Assembly (NCBI RefSeq): GCF_021233435.1
Contig: NZ_CP089468.1
Span: forward strand, 1,116,001 to 1,180,000
Direction of reading: 5' to 3'
DNA length: 64,000 bases
DNA from: Halobacterium noricense
GTDB taxonomy: Archaea > Halobacteriota > Halobacteria > Halobacteriales > Halobacteriaceae
The notes under the pieces were generated by a model that worked only from the letters and a program-made list of their open reading frames with translations, ran no database searches and was not told the origin of the DNA. A program made the translations under genes and the position numbers. Below, piece by piece: positions 1-8,515 of this stretch. Position 1 is the first letter of the stretch, and the number at the start of each line of letters is the position of its first letter.

Positions 1-283
1 CCGCCTCGTGCTCGATGTAGTTGTCGCCGGGCAGCGTGACGGTGTCGCCGTCGCTGGCCACGGCGTTCGGCGGCTTCAGGAAGAGCAGCGGGCGGTCGGG
101 GACTTCCTCGCCGCGCTCCTCGGCGTGCGCGGCGTAGTTCCGGCCGACGCAGACGACTTTCGACGGCTCCGCCGGCGGCAACACTTCGACGTCGTCGACG
201 TCGTACGTGCGCCCGCCGAAGGAAACGGTGCCGTCCTCGTACTCGCCGCGTCGGACTGCGCCTGCCGGGTCGCGGAAACGCAT
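1..283 (-). CDS. Fumarylacetoacetate hydrolase family protein (partial, N-terminal part)
   Basis: Only the first ~94 residues lie in the window; the gene runs off the left edge. The reverse strand reads MRFRDPAGAVRRGEYEDG, then VGRNYAAHAEERG and LLFLKPPNAV. These are the N-terminal hallmarks of the FAH / 2-keto-4-pentenoate hydratase fold, which hydrolyses or isomerises acylpyruvate-type diketo acids in aromatic or sugar-acid degradation. The metal-binding acidic residues would lie further downstream, except the E of the IEHEA motif just before the edge. An ATG three codons upstream (292) is an alternative start. The family is clear; the substrate cannot be told. Confidence 0.85.
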   Translation of the reverse strand, partial: MRFRDPAGAVRRGEYEDGTVSFGGRTYDVDDVEVLPPAEPSKVVCVGRNYAAHAEERGEEVPDRPLLFLKPPNAVASDGDTVTLPGDNYIEHEA

Positions 284-518
284 CCAGTGCATGCCCGCGG
301 CTTTCCGGGGTGGCCGCGTAAGCGTTCCGGGTGCGGCAAACGAGCGCGGGCGCTCCGTTACCTAATTCGATGTGGAGGCCCCACCTTCAAGGAGCGCCGG
401 GCTTCCGGCTCCGGCGGAAGCACGAGCGAGCAGGATGGGGAGGAAGTCGACACGGTCCTGACCAGCCACCAGACTGTTGCCTTCTATCCCCAACTATTAA
501 GCAACCACGCGTGTATAT

Positions 519-1739
519 GTGAAAACTATCGTGGAGTACCGTCGAACCGCCGTCATCAAGCTCGACACGCCCGAAGGCGCGGATATACACCTTCGAGAGA
601 CTGTCGAGCAATTCAAATACTGCGCTAACACCGCGAGCGAGTGGTGCTGGCACGGCGACGATGGCTACCACGTCACATCGAAAGCCAAGGCCGAAGGTGC
701 ACTGTACGACCAGCTACGCGAGGACACGGAGTTAACCGCGAATCTCGTCCAGAAGGGGATTCGCCAAGCTGTCGAATCAGTCAAGAGTGGCGTCGAACGG
801 CTTAAGAATGACCAAGATACGTCTCGTCCGACCTTCACGGCTGATACCGCCGTCTACGACAAGCGAAGTGCCACCTTCCACCGCGACCACGTTTCACTGT
901 CAACACCGGACGGACGAATCGAGTGCGACTACATTCTTCCCGACGACACCGAGACACCGCCAACAAAGTACGTCGCCAACGAGGACTACGAGTTTCGGCG
1001 GGCCACACTCCATCGACGCGACGGCGACTGGTATCTCCATGCGTCGATGCTCAAAGAGGACGACGACACCGACTCCACTACCGAGCACAGAACAGTCCTT
1101 GGTGTGGACCTCGGTGTGAATCAACTCGCGGTCGCTTCGACCGGACGGTTCTGGTCGGCAGACGAGTTTACCCACTGGAAACGAGAGTACGAGAAACGGC
1201 GTGGCGACCTCCAACAGTGTGGGACACGAGCCGCCCACGACGCGATAGCAGGCGTTGAGCGCAAAGAGGACGGACGCTTCGAGATATTCCTGCATCGTGT
1301 CGCCAACGAAATCGTCGCCGAAGCCCGCTCTCAGGACTGTTCGCACATCGTGTTCGAGGATTTGACCGACATTCGTGAGAGCGTCCCACAGGCGTCGTGG
1401 CACCATCTGTGGGCGTTCCGCCGTCTCTACGAGTGCGTCGCTTACAAAGCCAAAGAGCAGGGCGTCAAAGCCGTGCAAGTAGACCCACGGAACACCTCGA
1501 AGCGGTGTTCGACCTGTGGGTTTACCCACGACGACAACCGCGATGGCGAGGACTTCCAGTGTCAGAATTGCGGCTACCAGAACCACGCCGACTACAACGC
1601 CAGTAAGAATATCGGCTTGCAGTATCTCCGTCGTCGGCAAAACGCAGACGACGGAGGCTCACCCGTAGACGTGCGCTTGAATCGCGGGACGCTGAACGTG
1701 AGTGGAGAGTACAACCTTCCCGCCTCATCCGAGGCGTAG
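519..1739 (+). CDS. tnpB: RNA-guided endonuclease TnpB family protein (OrfB, IS605-type)
   Basis: 406 residues starting at GTG; the ATG two bases upstream is followed at once by a stop in its own frame. The RuvC-like triad is visible as D197 (GVDLGVN), E280 (FEDLTD) and D358 (HADYNASKN). The zinc ribbon lies between the last two as C330-x2-C333 and C348-x2-C351. All key residues and the length are intact, so the protein is probably active. TnpB uses an RNA made from the element's right end to cut DNA at the donor site and so keep the element. It sits alone between core genes. Confidence 0.9.
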   Translation: MKTIVEYRRTAVIKLDTPEGADIHLRETVEQFKYCANTASEWCWHGDDGYHVTSKAKAEGALYDQLREDTELTANLVQKGIRQAVESVKSGVERLKNDQDTSRPTFTADTAVYDKRSATFHRDHVSLSTPDGRIECDYILPDDTETPPTKYVANEDYEFRRATLHRRDGDWYLHASMLKEDDDTDSTTEHRTVLGVDLGVNQLAVASTGRFWSADEFTHWKREYEKRRGDLQQCGTRAAHDAIAGVERKEDGRFEIFLHRVANEIVAEARSQDCSHIVFEDLTDIRESVPQASWHHLWAFRRLYECVAYKAKEQGVKAVQVDPRNTSKRCSTCGFTHDDNRDGEDFQCQNCGYQNHADYNASKNIGLQYLRRRQNADDGGSPVDVRLNRGTLNVSGEYNLPASSEA

Positions 1740-1757
1740 AACGGGAGTCCACGCGAA

Positions 1758-1815
1758 AGCCCTCCCCTCAACGAGCGAGCGGGGCTATTGCCCCCGAGCG
1801 AAGTAGGGGAGGGTA
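1758..1815 (+). ncRNA. Candidate 3' scaffold of the TnpB guide RNA (reRNA/omega RNA)
   Basis: Just downstream of tnpB, ccctcccct (1760-1768) pairs with aggggaggg (1805-1813), and an inner ggggc/gcccc stem with a 4-nt loop sits between them. Haloarchaeal tnpB genes are known to carry sense-overlapping transcripts covering the 3' end of the gene and the right end of the element. The transcript would therefore start inside the tnpB reading frame, and the guide would begin at the element border near 1815. Its exact ends are not visible. Confidence 0.45.
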
Positions 1816-1817
1816 GT

Positions 1818-2855
1818 TTACCAGCGGTGGTGGACGTGTTCTTCGACGTACTTCTCGTAGACGTCGCGGGTCGCGCCGTGGGCCTGATGTTCGAGCGGGC
1901 GGGCGTTCGACGCGGCGACGTTGCTCCGGATGTGCTCGGGCGAGGTCGACCCCGGAATCACGGTGGAGACGGCGTCGAAGTCCAGGATCCAGCGGAGCGC
2001 GAACTGCGGCAGGGTGAGCATGTCGGGGACGTGCTCGCGGAGTTCGTCGACGCCCGCGACGCCCGCTTCGAGGGGGACGCCCGCGAACGTCTCGCCGACG
2101 TCGAAGGCGTCCCCCTCGCGGTTGAAGTTCCGGTGGTCGTTCTCCGGGAACGCCGTGTCCTCGTCGATGGCACCCGTGAGCAGCCCCGACGCGAGCGGCA
2201 CGCGCACGATGACGCCGACGTCCTCGCTGGCGGCGGCTTCGAGGAAGCGCTCGGCGGGCCGCTGGCGGAACGGGTTGAAGATGATCTGGACGGTCTCGAC
2301 GCCCGGATATTCGATGGCCTTCATGCCCTCCTCGACCTTCTCGACGCTGACGCCGTAGTGATCGAGTTTGCCCGCGCTCTTGAGGTCCGCGAGCGCATCG
2401 AACGTCTCCGGCTGGTAGTACGTCTTCGTCGGCGGACAGTGGAGTTGGACGAGGTCCAGGGAGTCGACGCCGAGGTTGTCGCGGGAGCGGTCGACGAACC
2501 GTTCGAGGTTCTCGTGCGTGTAGCGGTCGGCCTCGTGCGGGTCGAGGCGGCGGCCCGCCTTCGTCGCGACGATGGGGTCCTCGTCGCGGCTCGCGGCTCC
2601 ACCGCTCGCTCTGTTCGAGGCCTCCCGTTCGTCGGCCTCGCGCTCATCGAGGACCTCGCTGATGAGGCGCTCGCTGCGCCCGTCGCCGTAGACGTCCGCG
2701 GTGTCGAGGAAATTCACGCCCGCGTCCAGCGCGGCGCGCACGGCGTCCTTGCCCTCCGCTTCGCCGACGTCGCCCCAGTCGGCGCCGATTTCCCACGTGC
2801 CGAGGCTGACTTCGCTGACGTCGAACCCGGTCGAACCGAGTCGTCGCTGCTTCAT
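1818..2855 (-). CDS. Aldo/keto reductase
   Basis: 345 residues from ATG at 2855 (MKQRRLGSTG). An in-frame GTG at 2879 would add eight low-complexity residues and is less likely. AKR landmarks are in order: LGTWEIG near the N-terminus, the catalytic-site DTADVYGDG, the lysine motif VATKAG, LHCPP at the strand-4 histidine position, and the NADPH-binding C-terminal IPGSTSPEHI. An acidic insertion around residues 75-90, rich in E, R and D, is a haloarchaeal adaptation. It is a cytoplasmic NADPH-dependent carbonyl reductase of unknown substrate. The stop lies next to the TnpB element's right end. Confidence 0.9.
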   Translation of the reverse strand: MKQRRLGSTGFDVSEVSLGTWEIGADWGDVGEAEGKDAVRAALDAGVNFLDTADVYGDGRSERLISEVLDEREADEREASNRASGGAASRDEDPIVATKAGRRLDPHEADRYTHENLERFVDRSRDNLGVDSLDLVQLHCPPTKTYYQPETFDALADLKSAGKLDHYGVSVEKVEEGMKAIEYPGVETVQIIFNPFRQRPAERFLEAAASEDVGVIVRVPLASGLLTGAIDEDTAFPENDHRNFNREGDAFDVGETFAGVPLEAGVAGVDELREHVPDMLTLPQFALRWILDFDAVSTVIPGSTSPEHIRSNVAASNARPLEHQAHGATRDVYEKYVEEHVHHRW

Positions 2856-2912
2856 ACTGGACGACGAACCCGAACCCACCTAACGGTGTGGGAAAGCCGT
2901 GAGGCTGGCCGG

Positions 2913-3131
2913 TTAGTCGAAGCTCGGAGCGAGCAGTGCGAGTCCGACGACGAACGCGGGGAGGCCGACCAGCAGCGCGGACGCGTACGCCAGCACGACG
3001 AAGCCGTCGGGCGCGCCGAAACTGGCGGCGACAACGGTCAGCAGCGTCGTCTGGGCGAGGAGGAGTGCGAGCAGGCCGTCGCGGTTGCTCGCGGCGGCGG
3101 TTCCACGCGTGGACTCGCGGGTGGCGTCCAT
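2913..3131 (-). CDS. Small two-helix membrane protein, unknown function
   Basis: 72 residues: a polar N-terminus of about 20 residues, then two hydrophobic segments (LLALLLAQTTLLTVVAAS and VVLAYASALLVGLPAFVVGL) joined by a short GAPDG turn. Its start lies about 80 bp from the divergent UPF0173 gene. The base composition and codon use look haloarchaeal. No domain is recognised. It may be real but is short, so confidence is moderate. Confidence 0.6.
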   Translation of the reverse strand: MDATRESTRGTAAASNRDGLLALLLAQTTLLTVVAASFGAPDGFVVLAYASALLVGLPAFVVGLALLAPSFD

Positions 3132-3177
3132 ATCGGCGTTCGTGTCACCCTCTCGGAAGTATCTACCGGGCAGTCAG

Positions 3178-3185
3178 CTTTTATG
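3178..3185 (+). promoter_or_regulatory. TATA box of the UPF0173 gene
   Basis: The sequence cttttatg is centred about 31 bp before the ATG at 3213. This is the spacing expected for an archaeal promoter giving a leaderless transcript. Confidence 0.5.
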
Positions 3186-3212
3186 TGACGTTCGGGAGTA
3201 GTTGGGGACGCT

Positions 3213-3938
3213 ATGGAACTGACCTGGTTCGGCCACTCCACGTGGCGTGTCGAAGTCGGCGAGACGACGCTGCTCATCGACCCGTTCTTCGACAACCCCA
3301 AGACCGACACCGACCCCGAGGAGGTGGACCCCGACCACGTGCTGCTCACGCACGGCCACGCCGACCACATCGCCGACGTGGACCGATTCCGGGGCGCGCA
3401 CTTCGTCTCGACGCCCGAACTCGCGGGCTACCTCGGCGACCAGTACGACGTCGACGACGCCACCGGGATGAACCTCGGCGGCACCGTCGAACTCGGCGAC
3501 GCCTACGTGACGATGGTGCGCGCGGACCACTCCAACGGCATCGACACCGGCTACGGCACGTCCGCCGGGATGCCCGCGGGCTACGTGATCTCGGACAAGA
3601 TGCCCACGCAGGTCGCCGACGAGGACAGCGAGACGTTCTACCACGCCGGCGACACCAGCCTCCACACGGAGATGCGGGACGTCATCGCGCCGTTCCTCGA
3701 ACCCGACGCCGTCGCCGTTCCTGTCGGCGACCACTTCACGATGGGGCCGTGGCAGGCCGCCGTCGCCGTCGACTGGCTCGACGCCGACGTCGCGTTCCCG
3801 ATGCACTACGACACGTTCCCGCCGATCGAAATCGACACCGACGACTTCGTGCGCGAGGTCGAAGCTACGGGTAGCCCCGCCGACGTTGAAGTGCTCGACG
3901 GCGACGAGACGTTCGACCTCTCCGAACACTTCTACTGA
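3213..3938 (+). CDS. Metal-dependent hydrolase, UPF0173 / metallo-beta-lactamase fold
   Basis: 241 residues. The protein begins [11 protein letters not shown], the typical UPF0173 start, and carries the metallo-beta-lactamase signature HGHADHIAD (about residues 49-57). Further metal ligands are visible as [16 protein letters not shown] and the late [10 protein letters not shown]. It should bind two metal ions, but no substrate is established for the family. It is a single-gene unit with its own TATA box. Confidence 0.9.
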   Translation: MELTWFGHSTWRVEVGETTLLIDPFFDNPKTDTDPEEVDPDHVLLTHGHADHIADVDRFRGAHFVSTPELAGYLGDQYDVDDATGMNLGGTVELGDAYVTMVRADHSNGIDTGYGTSAGMPAGYVISDKMPTQVADEDSETFYHAGDTSLHTEMRDVIAPFLEPDAVAVPVGDHFTMGPWQAAVAVDWLDADVAFPMHYDTFPPIEIDTDDFVREVEATGSPADVEVLDGDETFDLSEHFY

Positions 3939-4029
3939 CGGCGCCGTCGCGCGGTCCAGCAGGACCGCGTCCGTGCCGGCTTCCGAAAGAACAACGCTTA
4001 CGGCGCGGGCGTGAGTTGCCTCGCACGTA

Positions 4030-4425
4030 ATGACAATCGAAGTCACCAGTACGTCCGAGGAAGGCTACGTCACGCGGTCGCGCGTCGGCGACTACGAACT
4101 GACTGTCGACGCCACCGAGGAAGAAGGCCCCGAACCGAACGGCGTTCTCCTCGCGGACTACGCGTCATGTTTCGTCCCAGCGTTCCGCGTCGGCGGCAAC
4201 AAGGAAGGCTTCGACGACCTCGGCCGAATCGACGTCGATGTCGAAGGCGACCTCGATGACGATGACGACCTTGAGGCGATTCGATTCCACCTCCTCGTCG
4301 AGGAGGATCTCGACGATGACGACTTCGACGCCATCGTTGCCCGCGCCGAGGACATCTGCCACGTCCACAGCGCGCTCCGCGAGGGCCTCCACGCCGAAAT
4401 CACCGGCGAGACCGGCGCGTTCTAA
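4030..4425 (+). CDS. OsmC family protein
   Basis: 131 residues, the usual length of a short OsmC/Ohr domain. The two redox cysteines appear as YASCFVPAFR and EDICHVHSALR, the spacing expected for thiol-dependent peroxide reduction. An acidic stretch, LDDDDDLEAI, replaces a usual surface loop. The expected role is detoxification of organic hydroperoxides in the cytoplasm. A gene for DUF5799 follows on the same strand after 69 bp. Confidence 0.88.
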   Translation: MTIEVTSTSEEGYVTRSRVGDYELTVDATEEEGPEPNGVLLADYASCFVPAFRVGGNKEGFDDLGRIDVDVEGDLDDDDDLEAIRFHLLVEEDLDDDDFDAIVARAEDICHVHSALREGLHAEITGETGAF

Positions 4426-4494
4426 ACGCGCTCCCGTCACGACTACCCGTTTTTCGTCGTAGCATACAAGCACGCCCACCGCGTAGCCGCGGCC

Positions 4495-4944
4495 ATGACC
4501 GACGATTGGCAGGACATAGTGGTCGGCGCGCGCATGGCAGTCGACACCGAATTCACGGACCGAGTACGTGGGTCCTCGCTGTCGAACTCCCAGTGGGGAC
4601 TCGTGATGACCGCCGTCGAGTTCGACATTGAGGACGCCGACGATCCCGAGAACGCACGGATCGTCGCCGACACGTCGAAGCTCGAACACGTCCTCCCGGA
4701 GATGCAGAACGTCGACAAGCAGATGGCGATGGGCGGCGGTGGCGGCCGCGAGCAGTCCAAGAGTAGTGGTGGTGTCGTCCGCGGTATCAAGGACGCGCTC
4801 GGCCTCGGCAGCGACGACAACGGCGACGAGGAACTCGAAGCGGAAGCGACGCAGCTCGCCGACGAATATGCGGATGCGCTCCAGTCCCACCTCGAAGACG
4901 AAGGCAAGTGGGAGGACGTGCGGCGCGCGGCGGCCGGCGACTAA
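4495..4944 (+). CDS. DUF5799 family protein
   Basis: 149 residues. The N-terminal half (IVVGARMAVDTEFTDRV and QWGLVMTAVEFDIE) matches a haloarchaea-specific family I recognise as DUF5799. A glycine run with polar residues (GGGGGREQSKSSGG) links to an acidic C-terminal helix. No catalytic motif is visible and the function is unknown. Its stop lies 4 bp before the stop of a convergent small gene, leaving no room for a shared terminator. Confidence 0.75.
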   Translation: MTDDWQDIVVGARMAVDTEFTDRVRGSSLSNSQWGLVMTAVEFDIEDADDPENARIVADTSKLEHVLPEMQNVDKQMAMGGGGGREQSKSSGGVVRGIKDALGLGSDDNGDEELEAEATQLADEYADALQSHLEDEGKWEDVRRAAAGD

Positions 4945-5087
4945 CCGTCCCCGGAGTGGAACAGCGTGAGCTCCTCGGCTTCATAGATGTTGAGGAGTTC
5001 CTCCACGAGTTCGTCGTAGGACTCGTCGCCCTCGCGGAGCGCGTCCAGTCGCTCGACAGTCTCCTCGCTGAGGTGGACGTCGGGCAT
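4941..5087 (-). CDS. Small antitoxin-like protein (VapB/DUF7557 type)
   Basis: 48 residues from ATG at 5087: MPDVHLSEETVERLDALREG, then DESYDELVEELLNIYEAEE. A short strand followed by two helices is the ribbon-helix-helix antitoxin pattern. In haloarchaea such proteins are widespread and often lack a toxin partner; none is adjacent here. The reading frame stays open upstream to 5534, but that extension overlaps the DUF5779 gene on the other strand and has poor codon use. Its 3' end overlaps the DUF5799 stop by four bases. Confidence 0.7.
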   Translation of the reverse strand: MPDVHLSEETVERLDALREGDESYDELVEELLNIYEAEELTLFHSGDG

Positions 5088-5163
5088 ACGCAGACCTAAG
5101 GCTACCGCCAGCATAAATCCACTGTCGGGAAGGTTTTTGCCCCGTCGCGCCCACGCTACGACC

Positions 5164-5457
5164 ATGTCTGACGGCTTCAACCTCGACCTGCGGAACGCCG
5201 AGGAGGAAATCGACGTTCCCGAGTCCTTCGACGGGAGCGTCGTCCTCGGTGTTCTGGACGGGACGACACCGGACGGTGACTGGCTCGGCGAAGTCCAGGA
5301 CGGCAACGTCCTCCTGCTCGCCGTCGACGGCGACCTCAACGACCTAGCCTCCGGGTTCGCCAGCGACGTCAAGGATGCTGGTGGGACACTCATGCACTTC
5401 CGGGAGTTCCTCGTCGTCACACCGCCTGGCGTCGGCGTGGATGCCGACCGGCTGTAA
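5164..5457 (+). CDS. DUF5779 family protein
   Basis: 97 residues from ATG at 5164 (MSDGFNLDLRNAEEEIDV). An upstream in-frame start at 5137 is less likely because it overlaps a T-rich promoter-like stretch. The body (VVLGVLDGTTPDGDW, LLLAVDGDLNDLASGF, MHFREFLVVTPPGVGV) matches a haloarchaeal family I recall as DUF5779. No active-site motif is visible and the function is unknown. Confidence 0.75.
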   Translation: MSDGFNLDLRNAEEEIDVPESFDGSVVLGVLDGTTPDGDWLGEVQDGNVLLLAVDGDLNDLASGFASDVKDAGGTLMHFREFLVVTPPGVGVDADRL

Positions 5458-5490
5458 CTAGACATACCTTGAGTGCTGCTTCTTCGACAG

Positions 5491-5838
5491 TTACGCCGCC
5501 CCTTCGAAAATCGCGTCCGCGGACGTTCGCTCACGGTTGAATGACGTTACTGTCGCTCGAATGACGTCGCCCTCCGAGAGTCGATCGGGGACGTCCTCGG
5601 TGAACAGCACGAACCCCTCGACTTTGCCGACGGCGACGCGCTCGCCGGAGTGGTGGTCCGTGAACTCCGTGATGCCGAACTCGTAGGTGTCACCGAGCTC
5701 GACGGGTGGTTCGCGTTCCTGCGCGGCCTCGTGGGCGCGCTGCGATTCGCCGCCCGACGTCAGTCGTCGCCAAATCCCCAGTACGCCGAGTACGACGACA
5801 ACTGCGCCGACGCCGCCAGCGACCAGCACGTAGTCCAT
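5491..5838 (-). CDS. Membrane-anchored TRAM domain protein
   Basis: 115 residues. One N-terminal hydrophobic helix (residues 3-24) is followed by a polar linker and a C-terminal TRAM domain of about 60 residues, with VELGDTYEFGITEFTDHHSG, VAVGKVEGFVLF and GDVIRATVTSFNRERTSADAIF. TRAM is a small beta-barrel that binds RNA; here it would face the cytoplasm from the membrane. The start at 5838 places the helix right after the initiator. It is a single gene, divergent from the MBL-like gene at 5973. Confidence 0.85.
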   Translation of the reverse strand: MDYVLVAGGVGAVVVVLGVLGIWRRLTSGGESQRAHEAAQEREPPVELGDTYEFGITEFTDHHSGERVAVGKVEGFVLFTEDVPDRLSEGDVIRATVTSFNRERTSADAIFEGAA

Positions 5839-5940
5839 GCAGTACGCCTCTCGGTCGAGGGCCTACAATCCGTCGACTGCTGGGGAGGTGTGGTTCGGCA
5901 CACGAGAACTGGCTTGCGGCGGGAATCGTGGGCGTGCCCT

Positions 5941-5950
5941 GTTTTTTGTG
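5941..5950 (+). promoter_or_regulatory. TATA-like element of the gene at 5973
   Basis: The T-run gttttttgtg lies 23-32 bp before ATG 5973 in otherwise GC-rich DNA, fitting a leaderless archaeal promoter. Confidence 0.35.
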
Positions 5951-5972
5951 ACTGGTCGTCGTACGGACGCAC

Positions 5973-6632
5973 ATGCCGATGAAAGCCACCGGGCGCGCGA
6001 CCGACTTCGCGGAGATCGACCGCTTCGACGACGGCGTCGGGTGGATTGCACACCCCGAGGAAGAGATGCAGCGGGCGAGCCACGCGCTCGCCGTGGATGA
6101 CGAGGTCTGGGTGGTCGACCCAGTAGACGCCGAGGGCATCGACGACCTGTTCGCGGAGTTCGGCGAAGTCCAGGGCGTCGTCGTGCTGATGGACCGCCAC
6201 GGACGGGACGCCGCAGCAGTCGCGGAACGGCACGACGTGCCGATTTACGTGCCGTCGTTCGTCGACCCGGACATCAACGCGCGCACGCAGCCGGTGACGG
6301 GCGAACTGCCCGGGACCGACTTCGAGGTCGTGCGGACCGTCGACTGGCCGGGCTGGGACGAGGCCGCGCTCTACGACGGCGAGACGCTCGTCGTCGGCGA
6401 CGCTGTCGGCACGGCTAAATACTTCACGACCGGCGACGAGCGTGTCGGCGTCCACCCCATGTTGCGCGTGAAGCCGCCGAAAGCGCTCGAACAATTTGAG
6501 CCGGAGCGCATCCTAGTCGGGCACGGTGAGAGCGTGATGACCGACGCCGCCAGCGCGCTGGAGTACGCTCTTGACGGAGCTCGACGACGTGCGCCGAAAG
6601 CGTGGCTGGACGCCGTGCGGTCGATGGTGTAA
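5973..6632 (+). CDS. Metallo-beta-lactamase-fold-like protein with degenerate metal site
   Basis: 219 residues. The overall pattern resembles an MBL fold: ALAVDDEVWVVDPVDAEG, then VVVLMDRHGRDAAAVAERHDVPIYVP, then LVVGDAVG and ERILVGHGESV. The usual HxHxDH signature is replaced by MDRHGRDA, so only part of the metal site remains. This variant occurs in haloarchaeal proteins of unknown role. It may have lost hydrolase activity or use a different metal site. The gene stands alone on the plus strand. Confidence 0.6.
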   Translation: MPMKATGRATDFAEIDRFDDGVGWIAHPEEEMQRASHALAVDDEVWVVDPVDAEGIDDLFAEFGEVQGVVVLMDRHGRDAAAVAERHDVPIYVPSFVDPDINARTQPVTGELPGTDFEVVRTVDWPGWDEAALYDGETLVVGDAVGTAKYFTTGDERVGVHPMLRVKPPKALEQFEPERILVGHGESVMTDAASALEYALDGARRRAPKAWLDAVRSMV

Positions 6633-6659
6633 GGTCGGAGTACGATAGGAGAGACGCGT

Positions 6660-7426
6660 TCAATCTTCGAGCCGTTCCCGGAGCCGAGTCGCGTCCTCGA
6701 ACATGTGGGTGTTGTTGAACATGACGTAGATATCGTCGGCGTCTAACTCCTGGAGTCGGTCGGCGAGGTCGTCGAGTTCGCCGTCCTCGTAGCGGTAGTC
6801 GTAGTCGTGGATGTCCCCGGTTTCGCCGTGCATCCGACAGTACGCGACGTCCGCGTCGTCGACGGGGTCACGGTGGAGCGGATTGACGACGTGTACGAGG
6901 TCGAGGTCCGTGCAGACGTCGGCGACGCGGTCCGGGTTGTCCTTCCACTCGCCGCGGGGCTCCCACGCAATCGTGTAGCCGCGGCGGTCCATGTTTGAGA
7001 AAACCCCCGAAGGTTCGACTCGTACTCCTCGGTCGGCCCGAAGCTCGGCGACGTCTGGAGGACAACGACGTCGGCGTTGGGCGCGTCCGCGCAGTTGAGC
7101 GTCGCATTCCACGCGTCGCTGACCGCTGGCGAGTCTTTGAAGTAGCCGACGTCGCCCTTGGGGAGCGCGTCGCGGTGATTGTTCCACGTTGGACTCGACG
7201 ACGGATGTGTGACCGCCTGCCACGCCTTCAGCGCAAACGTGAACTCCTCGCCCGCTTCCTGACGCCACCGCTCGGCCGTCGACACCTGGGGGAGTTCGTA
7301 GAACGTCGACTGGAGTTCCACGCTCTCGAACTCGTCGGCGAACGCCGCGAGCTTACTCTCGTACTCTTCTTTCCAGCCCTCAGGCGCGTCATAGCGGCTG
7401 TACCCGCAGGTCCCCACCGTTACCAT
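6660..7426 (-). pseudogene. DUF72 family protein, frameshifted
   Basis: Starts MVTVGTCGYSRYDAPEGWKE, the DUF72 (YecE-like, TIM-barrel) N-terminus, and continues through ELQSTFYELP and LQTSPSFGPTEEYESNLRGF. The frame then leaves the family. The neighbouring frame resumes with FSNMDRRGYTIAWEPRGEW and runs to DIYVMFNNTHMFEDATRLRERLED. The shift lies in the homopolymer run aaaaccccc at 7000-7008, where one base appears missing. Joined, the product would be about 255 residues, normal for the family. It is either a recent pseudogene or a sequencing error. The family's function is unknown. Confidence 0.85.
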
Positions 7427-7468
7427 GTACCAAGTGATGGGTGGATTGCCGAAAAGGCTACTCGCCGG

Positions 7469-8389
7469 CTACTGTTCGTCGCGGAGCCGGTCGATGCGCT
7501 GGCGCTGTTCACGGTGCAGCGAGACGATGATGTCCGAAACCACGCCGAACATGACCAACTGGACGCCTAACAAGAGCAAAACGCCCGCGACCATCGTCAG
7601 CGCCTCATGGGAGATGCCCTTGAGGAACCAGTCGTAGCCGACGTACGCCGCGAGCGCGACGCCCGCGGTCCCAAAGACGATGCCGACGCTCCCAAAGTAG
7701 AAGAGTGGATTCGACGTCTTCGCGAGGCTGTACAGCGTGAAGATAATGCGTGCGCCATCGGAGATTGGGTTGAGGTTCGTCTCTGATCCCTTAGGGCGGG
7801 CACAATACGTCGTGGGGACGACTACGACAGGAATATTATGGCGCGCGCATTCGACGGCCATCTCCGTCTCGATGCCGAATCCCTCCGCGGAGAGAAACAT
7901 CTGCTCGAACGATTTCCGGGTGAATGCCCGGTAGCCCGAGAGGATGTCGCCGTAGTCCTCGCCGTGGATGCGGTGGAACGCACGGTTGATGAGTCGGTTG
8001 CCGATTTGGTTGAGTTTCGTCATTGCCCCCGGCTGCATGTCCGCCGTGCGGTCACCGACAACGTGCTTGGCATCTCCAGAAACGAGCGGGTTGAGAAGAC
8101 GTGGAGCCTGTTCGGGTGGGTTCGTGTCGTCGCCGTCAAGCAGCAGGACATAGGGTTCGTCGATGTGCTTGACGCCCTCGCGGACAGCCTGGCCCTTGCC
8201 GGAGCCCGACTGCTGGACGACCTCGGCGTCGTGCTCGCGCGCAGTTTCTTGGGTATTATCCTCGGAGTGGCCGTCGACAACGAGAACGTGGCCGATGCCG
8301 ACATCGTAGAGGCCGTCCACGACGTCGCCGATGGTCTTCGCCTCGTTCCGCGTCGGAACGAGCGCACACACGTTCTCGTAGTCGGTCAT
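7469..8389 (-). CDS. aglJ: Dolichol-phosphate hexosyltransferase AglJ-like (GT2)
   Basis: 306 residues from ATG at 8389 (MTDYENVCALVPTRNEAKT); an open extension to 8506 is unlikely to be coding. The GT2 domain has VVDGHSEDNT, GKGQAVREG and the nucleotide-binding LLLDGDDTNPP. A later SGYRAFTRKSFEQM fits dolichyl-phosphate mannose synthase-like enzymes. Two C-terminal membrane segments (residues about 225-290) anchor it. It best matches AglJ, which in Haloferax volcanii puts the first sugar of the N-glycan on dolichol phosphate at the cytoplasmic face. It is divergent from a GT2 gene at 8516 and next to the glycan island. Family call strong; AglJ itself moderate. Confidence 0.8.
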   Translation of the reverse strand: MTDYENVCALVPTRNEAKTIGDVVDGLYDVGIGHVLVVDGHSEDNTQETAREHDAEVVQQSGSGKGQAVREGVKHIDEPYVLLLDGDDTNPPEQAPRLLNPLVSGDAKHVVGDRTADMQPGAMTKLNQIGNRLINRAFHRIHGEDYGDILSGYRAFTRKSFEQMFLSAEGFGIETEMAVECARHNIPVVVVPTTYCARPKGSETNLNPISDGARIIFTLYSLAKTSNPLFYFGSVGIVFGTAGVALAAYVGYDWFLKGISHEALTMVAGVLLLLGVQLVMFGVVSDIIVSLHREQRQRIDRLRDEQ

Positions 8390-8515
8390 TAGGTTTGCTT
8401 GGACGGGGCGGGCGCAAAAGTCGTTCGCTCTCAAGGGGGAGAGCCGACGGCACGACCTCGGGACGGAATTCTCGCACCCGCAGGGCCTAAAACAGTGCAT
8501 CTGCAACGTTAGTGT

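Larger units (their letters stand above)
361..1815 (+). mobile_element. Solo TnpB element of IS1341 / IS200-IS605 type
   Basis: A tnpB gene (519-1739) with no TnpA beside it, flanked by structured non-coding ends. On the left a pyrimidine/purine-rich segment precedes the gene. On the right, directly after the stop, a long stem-loop runs to about 1813. The outer limits are estimates: no terminal inverted repeat or target duplication is expected for this family, and none was seen. TnpB-only elements are common in haloarchaea and need TnpA in trans to move. Confidence 0.6.

Noticed and set aside
1788-3188. 466-residue open frame on the plus strand
   Set aside because: Antisense shadow of the aldo/keto reductase; high GC keeps several frames open and the composition (Arg/Val-rich) is not haloarchaeal.
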